From JACKJK01 sp046159835 (GTDB lineage: Bacteria; Pseudomonadota; Alphaproteobacteria; Rhizobiales; Tepidamorphaceae): a DNA stretch of 64,000 nucleotides. Where the stretch lies: assembly GCF_046159835.1 (NCBI RefSeq), contig NZ_JBJXCY010000001.1, positions 1,364,001-1,428,000 of the forward strand, written 5' to 3'. A model generated the notes under the pieces. It saw only the letters and a program-made list of their open reading frames with translations, had not been told where the DNA came from and ran no database searches. How positions within the stretch are numbered: the first letter of the stretch is position 1; each line of letters starts with the position of its first letter. Below, one piece after another: positions 20,019-29,633 of the stretch. Made by a program: the position numbers and the translations under genes.

Positions 20019-20777
20019 ATGCGCGAGGGTGCGAATACGCCGGCGCCCGACGGCGCCGGACAGCAGCGTCCGCGCCATGTCGCCATCATCATGGACGGCA
20101 ACGGGCGCTGGGCCTCCGAGCGCGGCATGTCCCGCACCAAGGGGCATCAGGCCGGCGTCGAGGCGGTTCGGCGCTGCGTGAAGGCCGCTGCCGACCGCGA
20201 CATCGAATACGTCACGCTGTTCTCGTTCAGCTCGGAAAACTGGGTTCGCCCGCAATCGGAAATCGCCGACCTTTTCTCGCTGTTGCGCCGGTTCATCCGC
20301 AAGGATCTGGCGGAACTGCACAAGGAAGGCATTCGCATCCGCATCATCGGCCGCCGCGACAAGGTGCCGGACGATATCGTGCGGATGCTGGACGAGGCGG
20401 AGGCGCTGACGCGCGACAATACCCGGTTCAACCTCGTCATTGCCTTCAACTATGGTGCGCGCGCGGAAATTGCTGATGCGGCAAAGCGCGCCGCAGAAGC
20501 GGTGCTGAAGGGGGCCATCCGTCCCCAGGACATCGACGAGAACAGCTTCGAGCGGTTCCTCGATACCGACGGCATTCCCGATCCCGACCTGCTGATCCGC
20601 ACCAGTGGCGAGCACCGCATCTCCAACTTCCTGCTGTGGCAGTGCGCCTATGCCGAGTTCGTGTTTCTTCCCGGATATTGGCCCGATTTCGATGCGGCCA
20701 TGCTGGACGAGGCGCTGGGCGAATACGCCAATCGCAAGCGCCGCTTCGGTGGCATAGCGGCGCGGGCCGAAGGCTAG
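20019..20777 (+). CDS. uppS: undecaprenyl diphosphate synthase (cis-prenyltransferase)
   Basis: A 252-residue enzyme adding eight isopentenyl units to farnesyl-PP to make the C55 carrier used for peptidoglycan and polysaccharide assembly. The active-site signature HVAIIMDGNGRWA covers residues 20-32, with catalytic Asp26. Further motifs are GHQAGVEAVRR, SSENWVRP and the C-terminal RTSGEHRISNFLLWQCAYAE. GCGGAGGCGG precedes ATG 20019. It lies between frr and cdsA as in most proteobacteria. Confidence 0.96.
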   Translation: MREGANTPAPDGAGQQRPRHVAIIMDGNGRWASERGMSRTKGHQAGVEAVRRCVKAAADRDIEYVTLFSFSSENWVRPQSEIADLFSLLRRFIRKDLAELHKEGIRIRIIGRRDKVPDDIVRMLDEAEALTRDNTRFNLVIAFNYGARAEIADAAKRAAEAVLKGAIRPQDIDENSFERFLDTDGIPDPDLLIRTSGEHRISNFLLWQCAYAEFVFLPGYWPDFDAAMLDEALGEYANRKRRFGGIAARAEG

Positions 20778-20792
20778 GCGGCGCGGCAAGTG

Positions 20793-21671
20793 ATGAACAT
20801 CAGCACGCAGCAGCCCGAACCCGCTGAGCCGCCCCCGCTCAGCCGCGCGCACGACCTGCGCATCCGCATGATTTCCGCCGCCATCATGATTCCCGTCGCG
20901 CTGCTCTGCCTGTGGCTGGGGCAGGTGCCGTTCGCCGTGCTTGTCACGGCTGGTGCCATCCTGCTGCTGCGCGAGTGGGTGCGCATGGTCAACGAAGTCC
21001 AGTCGGTTCCCGCCGTCGTGCTCGGCTCCATTGCCATCGTCATCGCGGCCATTGCCGGCATCTTCGAGCACACCGGCGTTGCCTTTGCCGTCCTGTGCTG
21101 CGGTGCGCTGTGCATTGCAGCGCTCGCCCGTCATCACCGCATCTGGGCAGCGGCCGGTGTCTTCTATGGCGGGTTGCCCGCCATCGCGCTGGTGCACCTG
21201 CGCGGGCTGGAAAGCGGGGTGCTTGCGGTCGTTTTCCTTATGGTCGTGATCTGGATGACCGACATGACGGCCTATGCCGGCGGTCGTGCCATCGGCGGGC
21301 CGAAGCTCTGGGCATCTGTGTCACCGAAGAAGACCTGGGCCGGGTTCATCTCCGGTCTTGCGGGCGCCGGGTCGGCCGGCATCATCCTGCGCTATATCTC
21401 CGGCCCCGAAAGCGCCCATGGGGCAACTATGCTGTTTGCGTTCCTGCTCGCCATGGTCATCTCGGTTGCGGGCCAGATGGGCGACTTGTTTGAATCCTAC
21501 GTGAAGCGCCGCAACGGCGTGAAGGATTCCGGCACGCTGATTCCAGGCCACGGCGGCGCAATGGACCGGCTCGACAGCCTCGTCACCGCATCCGTCGTCG
21601 CAGCCCTCATCGCCATCGCCTTCGGGCTCGTTCGCACTTTCGAGCCGTTCGTCTGGTCGGTCGCGCAATGA
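20793..21671 (+). CDS. cdsA: phosphatidate cytidylyltransferase
   Basis: A 292-residue polytopic inner-membrane enzyme making CDP-diacylglycerol from phosphatidate and CTP, the branch point for phospholipid synthesis. The C-terminal signature is present: VKRRNGVKDSGTLIPGHGG followed by AMDRLDSL. It is preceded by SPKKTWAGFISGLAGAGS, and about seven hydrophobic helices are visible. ATG 20793 is preferred, with a GTG directly before it in frame. Its stop overlaps the dxr start (ATGA). Confidence 0.95.
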   Translation: MNISTQQPEPAEPPPLSRAHDLRIRMISAAIMIPVALLCLWLGQVPFAVLVTAGAILLLREWVRMVNEVQSVPAVVLGSIAIVIAAIAGIFEHTGVAFAVLCCGALCIAALARHHRIWAAAGVFYGGLPAIALVHLRGLESGVLAVVFLMVVIWMTDMTAYAGGRAIGGPKLWASVSPKKTWAGFISGLAGAGSAGIILRYISGPESAHGATMLFAFLLAMVISVAGQMGDLFESYVKRRNGVKDSGTLIPGHGGAMDRLDSLVTASVVAALIAIAFGLVRTFEPFVWSVAQ

Positions 21672-22873
21672 CCCGCAGACGCCTGACGATTCTCGGCGCC
21701 ACCGGCTCCGTGGGGACGAGCACGCTCGATCTCGTCTCCGCCGAATCGGATCGCTTCGAGATCGACACGCTGACGGCCAACCGGGACGTTGAAGGCCTCG
21801 CAAGACTGGCCATCACCCACAAGGCGCTCCACGCGGTCGTTGCCGACGAAGCCTGTTACGACGCACTCAAGGTCGCACTGTCAGGGCACGACATCACGGT
21901 CGCGGCGGGCAGGGCGGCGCTCTGCGAGGCGGCGACACGCCCGGTCGACATGGTCGTCGCGGCAATCGTCGGTGTCGCAGGTCTGGCGCCTGCGCTCGCG
22001 GCCGCCCGTACCCAGCCCATGGTGGCGCTTGCCAACAAGGAGAGCCTCGTGTGCGCCGGCAGCCTGTTCATGCGCGATGTCGGCGAAAACGCGACAGTGC
22101 TGGTGCCGGTCGATTCCGAGCACAGCGCGCTCCTGCAGGCACTGGGCGGTCCGGCCATCGGCGGCGCGCCGGACCTGACGCATGTCTCCAAGCTCGTCAT
22201 CACCGCCTCGGGCGGGCCGTTTCGCACGTTGTCAGCCGGCGAATTGGCGCGCGTCACGCCGCAGCAGGCTCTGGCGCATCCGGTCTGGTCGATGGGGTCC
22301 AAGATTTCCATCGACTCGGCCAGCCTGATGAACAAGGCGCTGGAACTGATTGAGGCGAAATATCTTTTCGGAATCGACTCCGCTCGCCTGGACGTGCTGG
22401 TCCATCCCCAGTCCATCATCCACGGACTGGTGCATTACCGCGACGGGTCCGTGGTGGCACAGATGGCCAATCCCGACATGAAGGTGCCGATTGCGCTGGC
22501 GCTTGCCTGGCCGCAGCGCATGGACGCGCAGGTTGATCCGCTCGATCTCGCCGCCCTCGGGAGCCTGACCTTCGAGCAGCCCGATAGGCGGCGTTTCCCC
22601 GCACTGGGGCTCGCACGCCAGCTTCTGGAAGCAGACGGGGGCTGCTCTGCCGTCGTGAACGGTGCCAACGAACTCGCCGTGGACCGTTTCCTCGCCGGCG
22701 CCATCGGCTTCACGGACATCGTGGCGATCTGCGAGGCAACGCTGGACTCCATGGCCGGTGGCCCGCTGGGTGACCCGCAAAGCCTCGACGATGCCATGGC
22801 GCTTGATGCCGAGGCGCGCCGCAAGGCAGGTGAACTGGCAGCCCGTCCCGCCCGTAGCATGTTCGCAGGCTAG
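21668..22873 (+). CDS. dxr: 1-deoxy-D-xylulose 5-phosphate reductoisomerase
   Basis: A 401-residue NADPH- and divalent-cation-dependent enzyme, the committed step of the MEP isoprenoid pathway, giving 2-C-methylerythritol 4-phosphate. It has the N-terminal dinucleotide fold ILGATGSVGTSTLDLV, then LANKESLVCAG, the metal/substrate region VPVDSEHSALLQAL, ASGGPFR, WSMGSKISIDSASLMNKALE, and the C-terminal GANELAVDRFL. It is coupled to cdsA by an ATGA overlap. With uppS upstream it supplies the isoprenoid precursors for the carrier lipid. Confidence 0.97.
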   Translation: MTRRRLTILGATGSVGTSTLDLVSAESDRFEIDTLTANRDVEGLARLAITHKALHAVVADEACYDALKVALSGHDITVAAGRAALCEAATRPVDMVVAAIVGVAGLAPALAAARTQPMVALANKESLVCAGSLFMRDVGENATVLVPVDSEHSALLQALGGPAIGGAPDLTHVSKLVITASGGPFRTLSAGELARVTPQQALAHPVWSMGSKISIDSASLMNKALELIEAKYLFGIDSARLDVLVHPQSIIHGLVHYRDGSVVAQMANPDMKVPIALALAWPQRMDAQVDPLDLAALGSLTFEQPDRRRFPALGLARQLLEADGGCSAVVNGANELAVDRFLAGAIGFTDIVAICEATLDSMAGGPLGDPQSLDDAMALDAEARRKAGELAARPARSMFAG

Positions 22874-23101
22874 GTGGCCGGCACCTCGCGGTAACCATCC
22901 CGGTAATCGAGAGCTGATGGAAACCGATAAAATGCGGGCTTTTCCATCGACTTACGATATGCTTGAACAGGTCCGGGCGGCGTGTGCGGACGATCGTGTT
23001 CACCTGCCTGAAAAAAGCCATCACGGCCTCTAGAGTAGAGCTTGGCGCCACGGGCATTCCGGCCCGCCGGCCTGCCAGGCACAGCAATCGGGATCCCAAG
23101 C

Positions 23102-24247
23102 GTGTTCGATTTTCTTTCAGGATTTGGCGGGGGTGCTCTCGGTTACATCCTGCCCTTCCTTTTCGTCCTCACCGTCGTCGTCTTTTTCCACGAACTCGGC
23201 CACTTCCTCGTCGCCCGCTGGTGCGGCGTGAAGGTTGATGCCTTCTCCGTCGGTTTCGGCCCGGAGCTGTTCGGCTGGAACGACAGGCACGGGACGCGCT
23301 GGCGCGTCGCGGCGATCCCGCTTGGCGGCTACGTCCGTTTCCACGGTGACGACAATGCGGCCAGCGCGCCCGACCAGGAGAAGATCGCGCAGATGTCCGC
23401 CGGGGAGCGGGCAGTCAGTTTCCACGCCAAGCCGCTCTGGCAGCGTGCTGCGGTCGTCGCGGCCGGGCCGGTTGCAAATTTCATCCTCGCCATCGTCATC
23501 TTCGCAGGCATCTTCGCGATTGCCGGCGAGTATGTCCGCCCCGCGACGGTCGACACCGTCCAGGAAGACAGCGCGGCTTCCCGCGCGGGCATCCAGCCCG
23601 GTGACGTGATCCGGACCATCAACGGCAAGACGATCGATTCCTTCTCCGACATTCAGCGCATTGTCTCGGCAAGCGCGGGTGACACGCTTGAAATCGTTCT
23701 CGACCGGGGCGGGGAAACCATCACTGTCAGCGCGGTTCCGGATCTGCGCGAGATCGAGGACCGCTTCGGCAACAAGCACAATATCGGCCTGCTCGGCGTG
23801 TCCAGCGACGCGGATGCCGACAACGTGCAGCACGTCAGCTACTCGGTGCCCGCGGCCGTGGCCAAGGGCATGCGGGAGACGTGGTTCGTGGTCGAGCGGA
23901 CGATTTCGTTCATCGGCGGCATCGTCACCGGCAAGGACGATGCGTCGCAGCTTGGCGGACCGATCCGCATCGCGCAGATTTCCGGCGACGTGGCCCAGCA
24001 GGCCGGTTTCGCCGCGCTCGTCAGCCTGACGGCGATTCTTTCGGTCAGCATCGGGCTGCTGAACCTGTTTCCGGTGCCCATGCTCGATGGCGGGCACCTG
24101 CTGTTTTATGGGATCGAGGCGCTGCGCGGACGCCCGCTGAGCGCGCGTGCCGAGGACATCAGCTACCGCATCGGACTGGCACTCGTGCTCATGCTGATGC
24201 TGTTTGCGACGTGGAATGACATCACGAATCTCAACCTGTTGGGATAA
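23102..24247 (+). CDS. rseP: site-2 protease RseP (zinc metalloprotease)
   Basis: A 381-residue intramembrane metalloprotease that cuts membrane-spanning anti-sigma factors and remnant signal peptides. The zinc motif HELGH is at residues 30-34 in the first helix. The third zinc ligand lies in NLFPVPMLDGGHL near the C-terminus, and one PDZ domain lies between (around AGIQPGDVIRTINGK). The start is GTG 23102 (MFDFLSGFGGG), which agrees with the family N-terminus; the ribosome binding site is weak. It lies directly before bamA as in most proteobacteria, linking envelope stress to outer-membrane assembly. Confidence 0.94.
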   Translation: MFDFLSGFGGGALGYILPFLFVLTVVVFFHELGHFLVARWCGVKVDAFSVGFGPELFGWNDRHGTRWRVAAIPLGGYVRFHGDDNAASAPDQEKIAQMSAGERAVSFHAKPLWQRAAVVAAGPVANFILAIVIFAGIFAIAGEYVRPATVDTVQEDSAASRAGIQPGDVIRTINGKTIDSFSDIQRIVSASAGDTLEIVLDRGGETITVSAVPDLREIEDRFGNKHNIGLLGVSSDADADNVQHVSYSVPAAVAKGMRETWFVVERTISFIGGIVTGKDDASQLGGPIRIAQISGDVAQQAGFAALVSLTAILSVSIGLLNLFPVPMLDGGHLLFYGIEALRGRPLSARAEDISYRIGLALVLMLMLFATWNDITNLNLLG

Positions 24248-24259
24248 CTTGTGAAATGT

Positions 24260-24427
24260 CCAGCCGTTGCCTCTTTGCAACGGGTCTGGCCCAACAGTCG
24301 AGAAGTGACGCGATGGTGGTTTGCGTAGCGATGTTTTCAAGCTACAAACCATCGCTGAGTAGGTAGGTGACTCGTTTCGGGTCGGGACATGTCACCTGGT
24401 TAGTGTGAGCCGCAGCGTTCTTGCGGC
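24260..24427 (+). promoter_or_regulatory. four consecutive hairpins between rseP and bamA
   Basis: The 420-base gap 24248-24667 holds no convincing gene. Its first part carries four inverted repeats in a row. These are CCAG-CCGTTGC-(CTCTTT)-GCAACGG-gt-CTGG (24260-24289), a longer imperfect stem from GCGATGGT to ACCATCGC (24310-24355), AGGTGAC/GTCACCT (24365-24371 and 24391-24397), and GCCGCA/TGCGGC (24409-24427). None is followed by a T run. They could be rseP transcript ends, an untranslated leader of bamA, or a processed RNA. A possible promoter, TTGTTC (24514-24519) and GACAAT (24538-24543) with an 18-base spacer, lies between them and bamA. Confidence 0.45.
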
Positions 24428-24667
24428 ATCGGGGTTTGGCTAAAGGGGATTGCCGGGACGGGGTGTACGCGTAGGCAGCGCGACCAACGGATGTGATGCC
24501 GGATGGTTGCTTTTTGTTCGTCGCGAACCGTTTCAACGACAATTCTCTTTTGGCAAAATGCGCCGGGCGCGCCGCTTTCTGCATAACGTTGCAGAAGTCG
24601 ATGCCTGGCGTACAACGATGCGGTCCGGGGGTCCTTTCACGGAACCGCGCGTCAAAGAGAAGGTCAG

Positions 24668-27037
24668 ATGATCGAACAGATCGACAACCCGCACTCGAAG
24701 TTCGCCGGCACCGCCGGTGGGGTCCTGCCAGGTTTTGCCGGGAAGGTTCGCGCAGCCGCGATCCGCTTCCTGGCCTTGTCGCTTCTCGTGACCGCAAGTG
24801 TCGCGGGTGCGCTGACTGTCGCGCCGTCGGTCGCGTCCGCGCAGACGATCTCTGCCATCGTGGTCGAGGGCAACCGCCGCGTCGACGACGACACGGTTCG
24901 CTCCTACGTCACCATGTCGCCGGGCCAGCGCTACAGCGATTACGCCGCCAGCGAATCCGTGAAGCTCCTGTTCCAGACCGGCCTTTTCGAGGACGTGTCC
25001 ATCGGCATGAGCAGCACGCGCCTTGTCGTGACCGTGGTGGAAGCGCCGCTCATCAACCGCGTCGTGTTCGAGGGCAACAAGCGCCTCGACGACGTCGTTC
25101 TGAATTCCGAAGTGGAGTCGCAGCCGCGTGGCATGCTGACCCGCGCCAAGGTCCAGCGCGACACCCGCCGCATTCTCCAGCTCTATCGCCGTATTGGCCG
25201 TTTCGGCGCGACGGTTGACCCGAAGATCATCGATCTGCCGGACAACCGCGTGAACCTCGTGTTCGAAATCGACGAATCCGAGAAGACGTCCATTCAGCGC
25301 ATCAATTTCGTGGGCAACGAGGCATTCTCCGACCCGCAGCTTCGCGAAGTCGTGACCTCGCGCCAGGCGAACTGGCTCAGCTGGCTGCGCACGTCGGACA
25401 TCTATGATCCGCAGCGCCTCGAGGCTGACCAGGAACTCCTGCGCCGCCACTACCTGAAGATGGGCTATGCCGACTTCCGCGTGCTGTCGGCTGTCGCTGA
25501 ACTCGACCGTGAGCGCAACGTCTTCTACGTGACGTTCACCGTCGAGGAAGGCCCGCAGTACCGCTTTGGCATGATCGACGTTGAATCCAACGTGCCCGAC
25601 ATCGATCCCAACGCGCTTCTGGGCGGCGTGAAGACGCGCGAAGGCCGTGTCTACAACGCCGAACAAGTCGAGGAGACCTCGGAAGAGCTGACGATCGAGC
25701 TCGCCAAGTCAGGTTATGCGTTCGCCACCGTGCGTCCGCGCGGCGACCGTGATTCCGGCGCGCTCACCATCGGCATCACCTATGTGGTGGACGAAGGCCA
25801 GCGGGCCTATGTCGAGCGCATCAACATCCGCGGCAACACCCGCACGCTCGACAGCGTCATCCGCCGCGAGTTCGACTTCGCCGAGGGCGATCCCTACAAT
25901 CGCGTCCTGGTCGACCGTGCACGTCGCCGGCTGATCGCGCTGGGCTATTTCGAGCAGGTCAACATCACCAACGAGCCCGGTTCGACGCCGGACCGTGTGA
26001 TCGTGAATGTCGACGTGACCGAACAGCCGACCGGTGAATTCACAGTTGGCGCGGGCTATTCGTCCGCATCGGGCTTCCTGGCCAACATGTCGATTGGCGA
26101 GCGCAACTTCCTTGGCCGTGGCCAGAAGGTTCGCGCCAGCGTCGGCTACGGCGAAGACAGCCAGACCTTCGAGTTCAGCTTCACCGAGCCCTATTTCATG
26201 GGTCGCCGCGTGGCTGCCGGCTTCGATGTGTTCGCACGTGAGTACAACCGCTCCGACAGTTCCGAGTTCGATCGTTCCGACGTTGGTGGAACGGTGCGTA
26301 TGGGGCTGCCGCTCAACGAAGACCTCCGTCTGAACATCGCCTATTCGCTGTTCAATCGTGAGATCAGCAATACGGACAACGCATCGGCGGCGATTCAGGC
26401 CTCTGAGGGCGACTTCATCTACTCGGTCGCGTCCTACGAGTTCATCTACTCGACGCTTGATGATCCACGCCGTCCGCGCAATGGCGTGATCGCCAAGTTC
26501 GGGCAGGACATTGCCGGCATCGGTGGCGACGTGAATTTCGTGAAGACGGAAGCCTCGATCACGCACTTCCACGAAGTGCGCCCGCGCCTTGTGACCATGT
26601 TCCAGCTCAAGGGCGGCCATATCGCTGGCTGGAGCGGGGACAGTGTCCGCCCGGTCGATGCCTTCCGCCCGTCGATCCGCGGCTTTGAGTCATTCGGTCC
26701 GCGAGATTCTGATCCGGCTAGCCCGGACGCTCTCGGCGGCAACATCTATGTGACGGCAACGGCCGAGCTTCAGTTCCCGCTTCCGGTCATTCCTGCGGAT
26801 CTGGGCTTCTCCGGCGCGATCTTCGCGGATGCGGCGATCCTGACGAACACGGACGCGACCGACTTCGCTCCAGGTCTGGGTGTGAACGACGACAACTCCA
26901 TCCGGTCGTCGGCGGGTCTCAGCATCCTGTGGGATTCGCCCTTCGGCCTGCTGCGTGGCGACGTGGGTATTCCGCTCACCAAGGAAGACTACGACGAAAC
27001 GCAGATCTTCAAGTTCGGTGGCGGCACGCGCTTCTGA
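24668..27037 (+). CDS. bamA: outer membrane protein assembly factor BamA
   Basis: A 789-residue essential insertase for beta-barrel proteins in the outer membrane. A signal peptide is visible (hydrophobic core about residues 33-52, cleavage near SVASA-Q), preceded by an unusually long polar N-region of about 30 residues. Five POTRA repeats follow (first one ISAIVVEGNRRVDDDTVRSY). The C-terminal barrel contains the conserved IRGF in RPSIRGFESFGPRDSD and ends in Phe (FKFGGGTRF), the outer-membrane signature. The start ATG 24668 lies behind AGAGAAGG. It is flanked by rseP and lpxD, a classic envelope neighbourhood. Confidence 0.96.
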   Translation: MIEQIDNPHSKFAGTAGGVLPGFAGKVRAAAIRFLALSLLVTASVAGALTVAPSVASAQTISAIVVEGNRRVDDDTVRSYVTMSPGQRYSDYAASESVKLLFQTGLFEDVSIGMSSTRLVVTVVEAPLINRVVFEGNKRLDDVVLNSEVESQPRGMLTRAKVQRDTRRILQLYRRIGRFGATVDPKIIDLPDNRVNLVFEIDESEKTSIQRINFVGNEAFSDPQLREVVTSRQANWLSWLRTSDIYDPQRLEADQELLRRHYLKMGYADFRVLSAVAELDRERNVFYVTFTVEEGPQYRFGMIDVESNVPDIDPNALLGGVKTREGRVYNAEQVEETSEELTIELAKSGYAFATVRPRGDRDSGALTIGITYVVDEGQRAYVERINIRGNTRTLDSVIRREFDFAEGDPYNRVLVDRARRRLIALGYFEQVNITNEPGSTPDRVIVNVDVTEQPTGEFTVGAGYSSASGFLANMSIGERNFLGRGQKVRASVGYGEDSQTFEFSFTEPYFMGRRVAAGFDVFAREYNRSDSSEFDRSDVGGTVRMGLPLNEDLRLNIAYSLFNREISNTDNASAAIQASEGDFIYSVASYEFIYSTLDDPRRPRNGVIAKFGQDIAGIGGDVNFVKTEASITHFHEVRPRLVTMFQLKGGHIAGWSGDSVRPVDAFRPSIRGFESFGPRDSDPASPDALGGNIYVTATAELQFPLPVIPADLGFSGAIFADAAILTNTDATDFAPGLGVNDDNSIRSSAGLSILWDSPFGLLRGDVGIPLTKEDYDETQIFKFGGGTRF

Positions 27038-27062
27038 CGCCTGCGCCAGTCTGACGACACGA

Positions 27063-27091
27063 CGGCCCGCCAATGGCGGGCCGTTTCGTTT
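27063..27091 (+). terminator. intrinsic terminator after bamA
   Basis: CGGCCCGCC-AAT-GGCGGGCCG is a perfect 9-bp GC-rich stem with a 3-base loop, followed by TTTCGTTT. It lies 25 bases after the bamA stop. lpxD starts 150 bases further on, so bamA and lpxD are probably at least partly separate transcripts. Confidence 0.8.
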
Positions 27092-27242
27092 GAAACAGCT
27101 GCCCCGCTCGGCATTGTCGGGCCATGCTTTTCAGAGCTTTCAAAGCAGGCTAGAAAAGCGACCAGTTAACGAACGAATGCCGGACCCGGCAGCGCCCGTG
27201 GTTCGCTGATTGTCTCCAAGCGACTTGTGAGTTCTCGTCCCG

Positions 27243-28316
27243 ATGCCGTTCTACAAGCCCACTGGACCGCACACACTGGCCAAGCTGGCCGAGACAATTG
27301 ATGCGGAACGCGTCCGGGGTGATGCCGGGCTTGAGCTGAGCGACGTGGCCAGCCTCGACAATGCCGGTGCGGGCGACATCAGCTTTTTCGCCAACACGGC
27401 CTATCTCGAAGACCTGAAAGCAAGCTCTGCGGGCGCTGTCATCACCAAGCAGCGTTTTGCCGATCAGGTTCCTGACGGCATAGCCGTGCTGGTCAGCGCC
27501 AATCCGGCCGAGTCGTTCGAAGCGCTGGTTCGCCTGTTCTACCCGCAGGCTTCAAAGCCGCTGGCCGTGTGGGACGACGCCGGAATCTCCGAGCGGTCCC
27601 ATGTTCACCCGACAGCCGAGCTGGAAGACGGTGTCATCGTCGAACCGGGCGCTGTCATCGGCCCGCGTGCGCAGGTCGGCAGCGGCACGCGGGTCATGGC
27701 AAGCGCGGTGATCGGAGCGGATGTGCGGGTCGGGCGCGACGGCAGCATTGGCCCCAACTCCAACGTGACGCATGCATTCCTGGGCGACAGGGTGATCCTG
27801 CATCCCGGCGTCTGCATCGGGCAGGATGGTTTTGGCTACTCGCCGGGACCGAGCGGCATTGAAAAGGCGCACCAGGTGGGCCGGGTCATCATCCAGAACG
27901 ATGTCGAGATCGGGGCTGGAACCTGCATCGATCGTGGCGCTGTCCGCGACACGATGATCGGCGAGGGGACCAAGATCGACAACCTCGTCCAGATTGCCCA
28001 CAACTGCGTCGTCGGGCGGTTCTGCATCATCGTCAGCAAGGTCGCGCTCGCCGGCAGCGTGACGCTGGGCGACGGCGTGATGATCGGCGGAGACTCATCG
28101 GTCAACAATCACGTCACCATCTGCAGCGGTGCTCGCATCACGGCACTCAGCGCAGTCCAGAACGACATCACCGAACCCGGCGACTATGGCGGCGTACCCG
28201 TGCTGCCTGTCCGGCAGTGGTTCCGCGAACTTTTCACACTTCAGCGCATGGTGCGCGAACGTATCGAAGCCGAGAAGCGTGGCGTTTCGAGCGCCACCAA
28301 GGAGACAGATCGATGA
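27243..28316 (+). CDS. lpxD: UDP-3-O-acylglucosamine N-acyltransferase
   Basis: A 357-residue left-handed beta-helix acyltransferase, the third step of lipid A synthesis, adding the N-linked hydroxyacyl chain. The N-terminal uridine-binding domain includes DVASLDNAGAGDISFFANTAY. Hexapeptide repeats run from about residue 120 to 300. The active-site His is in NLVQIAHNCVVGRFC, and the sequence GQDGFGYSPG is typical of LpxD. The stop overlaps the fabZ start (ATGA), beginning the coupled block lpxD-fabZ-lpxA-lpxI-lpxB. Confidence 0.96.
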   Translation: MPFYKPTGPHTLAKLAETIDAERVRGDAGLELSDVASLDNAGAGDISFFANTAYLEDLKASSAGAVITKQRFADQVPDGIAVLVSANPAESFEALVRLFYPQASKPLAVWDDAGISERSHVHPTAELEDGVIVEPGAVIGPRAQVGSGTRVMASAVIGADVRVGRDGSIGPNSNVTHAFLGDRVILHPGVCIGQDGFGYSPGPSGIEKAHQVGRVIIQNDVEIGAGTCIDRGAVRDTMIGEGTKIDNLVQIAHNCVVGRFCIIVSKVALAGSVTLGDGVMIGGDSSVNNHVTICSGARITALSAVQNDITEPGDYGGVPVLPVRQWFRELFTLQRMVRERIEAEKRGVSSATKETDR

Positions 28317-28783
28317 CCACGGCTGAAAAGCCGCCGAAGAAGATGGAAGCGGCGGATATCCTCAAGATCATGGAGATGCTGCCGCATCGGTATCCTTTTC
28401 TCCTGGTTGACCGGATGCTGGAAATCAACGAGGACATGTCCGGCATCGGGCTGAAGAACGTCACCGCGAACGAGCCGCATTTTCAGGGTCACTTTCCAGA
28501 CCAGCCGATCATGCCCGGCGTGCTGATCGTCGAGGGCCTGGCGCAGACCGCCGGGACCGTCGCTCTGGTGCTTGAAAATTCCGATGTGCCGAAGCGGGTC
28601 TACTTCATGGCCATCAACGAGGCGAAGTTCCGCAGGCCGGTGGTGCCTGGTGACGCGCTGCATTATCACGTGCGCCTGCTGCAACGCCGCCGAAACGTCT
28701 GGCGTTTTGCCGGCGAAGCGTTGGTCGATGGCGAGAAGGTCGCCGAGGCCGAAATGACTGCCATGATTACCGAGGCGATCTGA
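28313..28783 (+). CDS. fabZ: 3-hydroxyacyl-ACP dehydratase FabZ
   Basis: A 156-residue hot-dog-fold dehydratase that removes water from 3-hydroxyacyl-ACP, drawing from the pool also used by LpxA and LpxD. It has LPHRYPFLLVDRMLE at residues 23-37. The catalytic residues His60 and Glu74 sit in FQGHFPDQPIMPGVLIVEGL. ATG 28313 (MTTAEKPPKK) overlaps lpxD by 4 bases and follows GGAGACAG. The open frame further upstream lies within lpxD and was dropped. Confidence 0.97.
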   Translation: MTTAEKPPKKMEAADILKIMEMLPHRYPFLLVDRMLEINEDMSGIGLKNVTANEPHFQGHFPDQPIMPGVLIVEGLAQTAGTVALVLENSDVPKRVYFMAINEAKFRRPVVPGDALHYHVRLLQRRRNVWRFAGEALVDGEKVAEAEMTAMITEAI

Positions 28784-28800
28784 CTTCGCCGCCGAACGGA

Positions 28801-29607
28801 ATGACCATGACAACAATACACGCGTCAGCACATGTTGATCCCAGCGCCGAGATTGGGGAGGGCGTCGAGATCGGTCCCTTCTGTGTCATCGGGCCCGAGG
28901 TGACGGTCGGCGATGGTGCCGTGCTGCGTTCGCACGTGTCTCTGGAAGGTTCGATGAGCCTGGGTGCGGGCTGTATCGTCCATCCGTTCGCCGCGCTTGG
29001 CGGACCGCCCCAGCACACCGGCGACAAGGGTGTGGGGACCCGGCTTGAGGTTGGCGACAACACCACCATCCGCGAGAGCGTCACGATGAACCGTGGCATG
29101 TCGACCGGCAGCGGTCTGACGCGCGTTGGCTCCAATTGCTACTTCATGGCCTATTCCCACGTCGCGCACGACTGCTCGGTGGGCAGCAATGTCGTTTTCG
29201 CCAACAGCGCGACGATTGGCGGCCACTGCCATGTCGGTGACGGGGTCATCATCTCCGGGCTCGCCGCGGTGCACCAGCATTGCCGCATTGGTACCGGCGC
29301 ATTCGTCGGTGGCGTGTCCGGCGTGACCAAGGACGTCATCCCCTTCGGCTCCGTTGTTGGCGACCGCGCCGAACTTGGCGGGTTGAACATCGTGGGGCTC
29401 AAACGTCGCGGCTATGACCGCAAGACGATCCACGAGTTGCGGAATGCCTACAAGCAGGTTTTCTCCGGTTCCGGCACGCTTCAGGACCGCGCGCAGGCGG
29501 TCGAGAAGCAGTACGAGGACAATCCGCTTGTCCGCATGATCGTGGATTTCCTGAAGACCGGTTCCGGACGCGCATTCTGCACCCCGCGTGACGCTTCGCG
29601 CGTGTGA
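28801..29607 (+). CDS. lpxA: acyl-ACP--UDP-N-acetylglucosamine O-acyltransferase
   Basis: A 268-residue hexapeptide-repeat acyltransferase catalysing the first step of lipid A synthesis. Repeats run from VDPSAEIGEGVEIGPF through about residue 190, followed by a helical C-terminal domain. The catalytic His is H123 in YSHVAHDCSVG, and GGPPQHTGDKG and VTMNRG are family-specific. ATG 28801 is used; ATG 28807 is an equally possible start two codons later. Its final GTG overlaps the start region of lpxI. Confidence 0.96.
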   Translation: MTMTTIHASAHVDPSAEIGEGVEIGPFCVIGPEVTVGDGAVLRSHVSLEGSMSLGAGCIVHPFAALGGPPQHTGDKGVGTRLEVGDNTTIRESVTMNRGMSTGSGLTRVGSNCYFMAYSHVAHDCSVGSNVVFANSATIGGHCHVGDGVIISGLAAVHQHCRIGTGAFVGGVSGVTKDVIPFGSVVGDRAELGGLNIVGLKRRGYDRKTIHELRNAYKQVFSGSGTLQDRAQAVEKQYEDNPLVRMIVDFLKTGSGRAFCTPRDASRV

Positions 29608-29633
29608 CGCCTCATGCCCTGTGGCGGTCAACC

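Noticed and set aside
24342..24797. A 151-codon minus-strand ORF in the bamA leader
   Set aside because: It overlaps the start of bamA antisense, has an Arg/Pro-rich composition and no start signals.
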